From positions 1 through 14,755 of the forward strand of contig JAHWKS010000027.1 of assembly GCA_019347795.1 (NCBI GenBank): a DNA stretch of 14,755 nt. The letters run 5' to 3'. Position numbers and translations under genes: made by a program. Of this stretch, positions 13,202-14,755 are shown piece by piece (position 1 is the first letter of the stretch; the number at the start of each line of letters is the position of its first letter). The notes beneath the pieces were generated by a model that saw only the letters and a list, made by a program, of their open reading frames with translations, did not search any database and was not told the DNA's origin. The DNA comes from Planctomycetota bacterium. GTDB lineage: Bacteria; Planctomycetota; Planctomycetia; Pirellulales; Pirellulaceae.

Positions 13202-14473
13202 ATGAGGTTTACCGGAATTCTTGCACTAACGATGGCGATGGCAGGAGCAGGCGTTCCTTCGCGCGGCGAATCTCCCGAAGCCAGTCACCCGGATGCAGAG
13301 ACGGTTCTCGCGGAGACGGGGGTCATCAACGTAAAAAGTCCGCCATATAACGCGGCCGGAAACGGGATGACCGACGACACGGAAGCCATTCAGGCGGCCT
13401 GGGACGCCGCCAAGCGGACGGGGGCGCGGGTCGTGCTGCCGCCTGGCGAGTACCGGATCAGCCTTCGCGGCGATGCCGCCGAGGGCTACCGTCCGGCGCT
13501 TCATTTCTCTGCCAGCGGCGTTTCCAAAGAGAAGCAGCCGATGCTGGAGGGAGCGACCCGGAGCGTGACGCTGTTGATCGACTTTCCTGAAAACGCTCCC
13601 CGCACCCAGGAAGTGATCCGCATCGACAAAGGGACGCTGACCGACAACCCGCGCGGAATGGAGTTCTGCAACCTGCGGCTGATCAACACCACCGCGCCGC
13701 GCTCCGGGACCTGGCAGGACCCGGTGGACTACCGCGGCGCCGGAATCCGAATTATCAATGGCTGGACCGGCCATCTGCTCCAGAATTTCCAGGTGAGCGG
13801 GTTCTACATCGGGATTGACCTTCAGAACGGCTATCACTCGGAGATCAGCCACGGGGAGATCCGCAACTGCAACTTCGGCCTGCGGTTATTCGGAACCCCG
13901 AACGGCACCACGATCCGCGAGATCGCCCTCCAGCAGATTCGTCCCGTCGCTAACAACACCGAGGGACTGAAGGCAAAGATGTTCCCGAAAGAGCGGATCG
14001 GCGCCTGCGTCTACGCCGGCGGCGGCACGATCACCAGCGGCTATTTCGAGAGCGTCAACACCGAGTTGTGCAGCGTCGCCGGCTACTTCTTTCACTCGGC
14101 CCCGGTTTCGTTCACCGTCGCATCGATGCGCAGCGAGAGCGTTTACGCGCCGATCTGGATCTACGGCCCGCTGGCCCCCTACCACTCGTCGGGATGCACC
14201 TTCATCACGCCCAGCATTGATTGCGACAGTCTGATTGCCCCGGCAATCTATCTGAACCGGGCTCACGGCTATACGTTCATCAATCCGAGGTTTTACCAGC
14301 GCAACAATGAAGGCGGCTCGCAGGTAGCGATCGAGATGACCTCCGGCTCACGCGGCAACTATATTCTCAACCCGCTCGACGACGGCAGTGGAACAACCGG
14401 CAACTTAGCTGACGATGTGATCGATGCCGGCCAGAAAAACGAAGTCAAATGGCTGGGCGCCGACTCAGGCTAG
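13202..14473 (+). CDS. Exported pectate-lyase-fold (right-handed beta-helix) protein
   Basis: This 423-aa protein has a signal peptide (MRFTGILALTMAMAGAGVPSRGES) and the opening of the pectate lyase superfamily (Pectate_lyase_3 type): INVKSPPYNAAGNGMTDDTEAIQAAWDAAKRTG..VVLPPGEYRIS (42-87). Short strand-turn repeats follow to the end, as in right-handed beta-helices (GWTGHLLQNFQVSGFYIGIDLQNG, SEISHGEIRNCNFGLRLFG). Such folds cleave or bind polysaccharides; phage tailspikes and epimerases share it, so the activity is not certain. The ATG at 13202 has AAGGAG 7 bases upstream. An in-frame ATG at 13070, also with a GGAGGA nearby and overlapping the sialidase stop, would add 44 basic residues in front of the signal peptide and is less likely. 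It probably forms one operon with the sialidase-like gene. It overlaps the opposing gene's end by 9 bp. Confidence 0.85.
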   Translation: MRFTGILALTMAMAGAGVPSRGESPEASHPDAETVLAETGVINVKSPPYNAAGNGMTDDTEAIQAAWDAAKRTGARVVLPPGEYRISLRGDAAEGYRPALHFSASGVSKEKQPMLEGATRSVTLLIDFPENAPRTQEVIRIDKGTLTDNPRGMEFCNLRLINTTAPRSGTWQDPVDYRGAGIRIINGWTGHLLQNFQVSGFYIGIDLQNGYHSEISHGEIRNCNFGLRLFGTPNGTTIREIALQQIRPVANNTEGLKAKMFPKERIGACVYAGGGTITSGYFESVNTELCSVAGYFFHSAPVSFTVASMRSESVYAPIWIYGPLAPYHSSGCTFITPSIDCDSLIAPAIYLNRAHGYTFINPRFYQRNNEGGSQVAIEMTSGSRGNYILNPLDDGSGTTGNLADDVIDAGQKNEVKWLGADSG

Positions 14474-14755
14474 AATCTCCTCCACCACGCGGCCGTTGTC
14501 GCTGAGGAGCTTGCGGTCTTGGGCGCCTTGGCGGTAGGTGAGCTGATCCGGGGCCAGTCCGAAGAGGTGGAGGAGCGTGGCGTGGTAGTCGTGGTGGGAG
14601 ACCGGATCGACGGTCGCCTGGTGGCCGAAGTCGTCGGTGGCGCCGTGCACCAGGCCGCCGCGCACGCCGCCCCCGGCCAGCCACATGCTGAAGCCGTACG
14701 TGTTGTGATCGCGGCCGACCTTGTCGGGACCGGAATCGTTCTGGATCACCGGCAG
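14465..14755 (-). CDS. DUF1501-family protein, C-terminal end (partial)
   Basis: The last 96 residues of a DUF1501 protein are present; the rest lies beyond the window. The stretch from LPVIQNDSGPDKVGRDHNTYGFSMWLAGGGVRGGLVHGATDDFGHQATVDPVSHHDYHATLLHLFGLAPDQLTYRQGAQDRKLLSDNGRVVEEIL is characteristic: GRDHN, the GGGV.GG..HGATD loop, and H-D-HATLLHL, which corresponds to the metal-binding end of alkaline-phosphatase/sulfatase-like enzymes. DUF1501 genes are abundant in planctomycetes, usually beside DUF1553/DUF1549 (Planctomycete cytochrome C) genes and often exported by the Tat route; their substrate is not known. Here the gene points at the pectate-lyase-fold gene and its stop lies inside that gene's last codons. 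Confidence 0.93.
   Translation of the reverse strand: MPVIQNDSGPDKVGRDHNTYGFSMWLAGGGVRGGLVHGATDDFGHQATVDPVSHHDYHATLLHLFGLAPDQLTYRQGAQDRKLLSDNGRVVEEILA

Overview
This GC-rich window looks like chromosomal DNA of a planctomycete, probably Pirellulales-like. The signs are the C-terminus of a DUF1501 protein at the right edge, ispE followed directly by an spoVG gene with a zinc-ribbon insertion, a Uma2-family gene, and secreted sialidase-like and pectate-lyase-fold proteins. The assignment rests on gene content and protein style only; there is no rRNA or other marker here.

Layout. (1) 2-976, plus strand: the 3' part of an isochorismatase-family hydrolase, then a 141-aa protein whose C-terminal half resembles colicin/pyocin immunity proteins. 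(2) 1056-3385, an accessory patch: a Uma2-family gene (minus), an unrecognised 127-aa gene (plus), a MazF/PemK toxin-antitoxin pair (minus) with a good promoter and a palindromic operator candidate, and a remnant repeating 65 bp of the unrecognised gene with substitutions only at third codon positions. A 27-bp near-palindrome follows. (3) 3386-7835, minus strand: a three-subunit molybdenum hydroxylase operon in the order FAD subunit, 2Fe-2S subunit, molybdopterin subunit, followed by a small hypothetical gene. A hairpin of about 150 bp built on octamer repeats lies between the first two subunit genes. (4) 8038-9651, minus strand: a single-BON-domain protein and a secreted protein with a beta-rich C-terminal domain. 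(5) 9652-10044: a divergent intergenic region with hairpins and a sigma70-like promoter. (6) 10045-11970, plus strand: ispE, spoVG and a two-helix membrane protein, tightly packed as one operon. (7) 12018-14473, plus strand: an exported sialidase-superfamily protein and an exported pectate-lyase-fold protein, probably for polysaccharide breakdown, meeting the DUF1501 gene tail to tail with a 9-bp overlap.

How the genes work together. The molybdenum hydroxylase subunits form one enzyme, with electrons passing from the Mo site through two 2Fe-2S clusters to FAD. Its substrate cannot be read from the sequence, and no maturation genes are present. IspE is the isoprenoid (MEP pathway) kinase and SpoVG a nucleic-acid-binding regulator. 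The exported enzymes fit a polysaccharide-degrading lifestyle. No complete new defence or mobile system is visible. The most unusual items are the immunity-domain fusion, the codon-conserved 65-bp repeat, the octamer hairpin inside the operon and the zinc-ribbon SpoVG.
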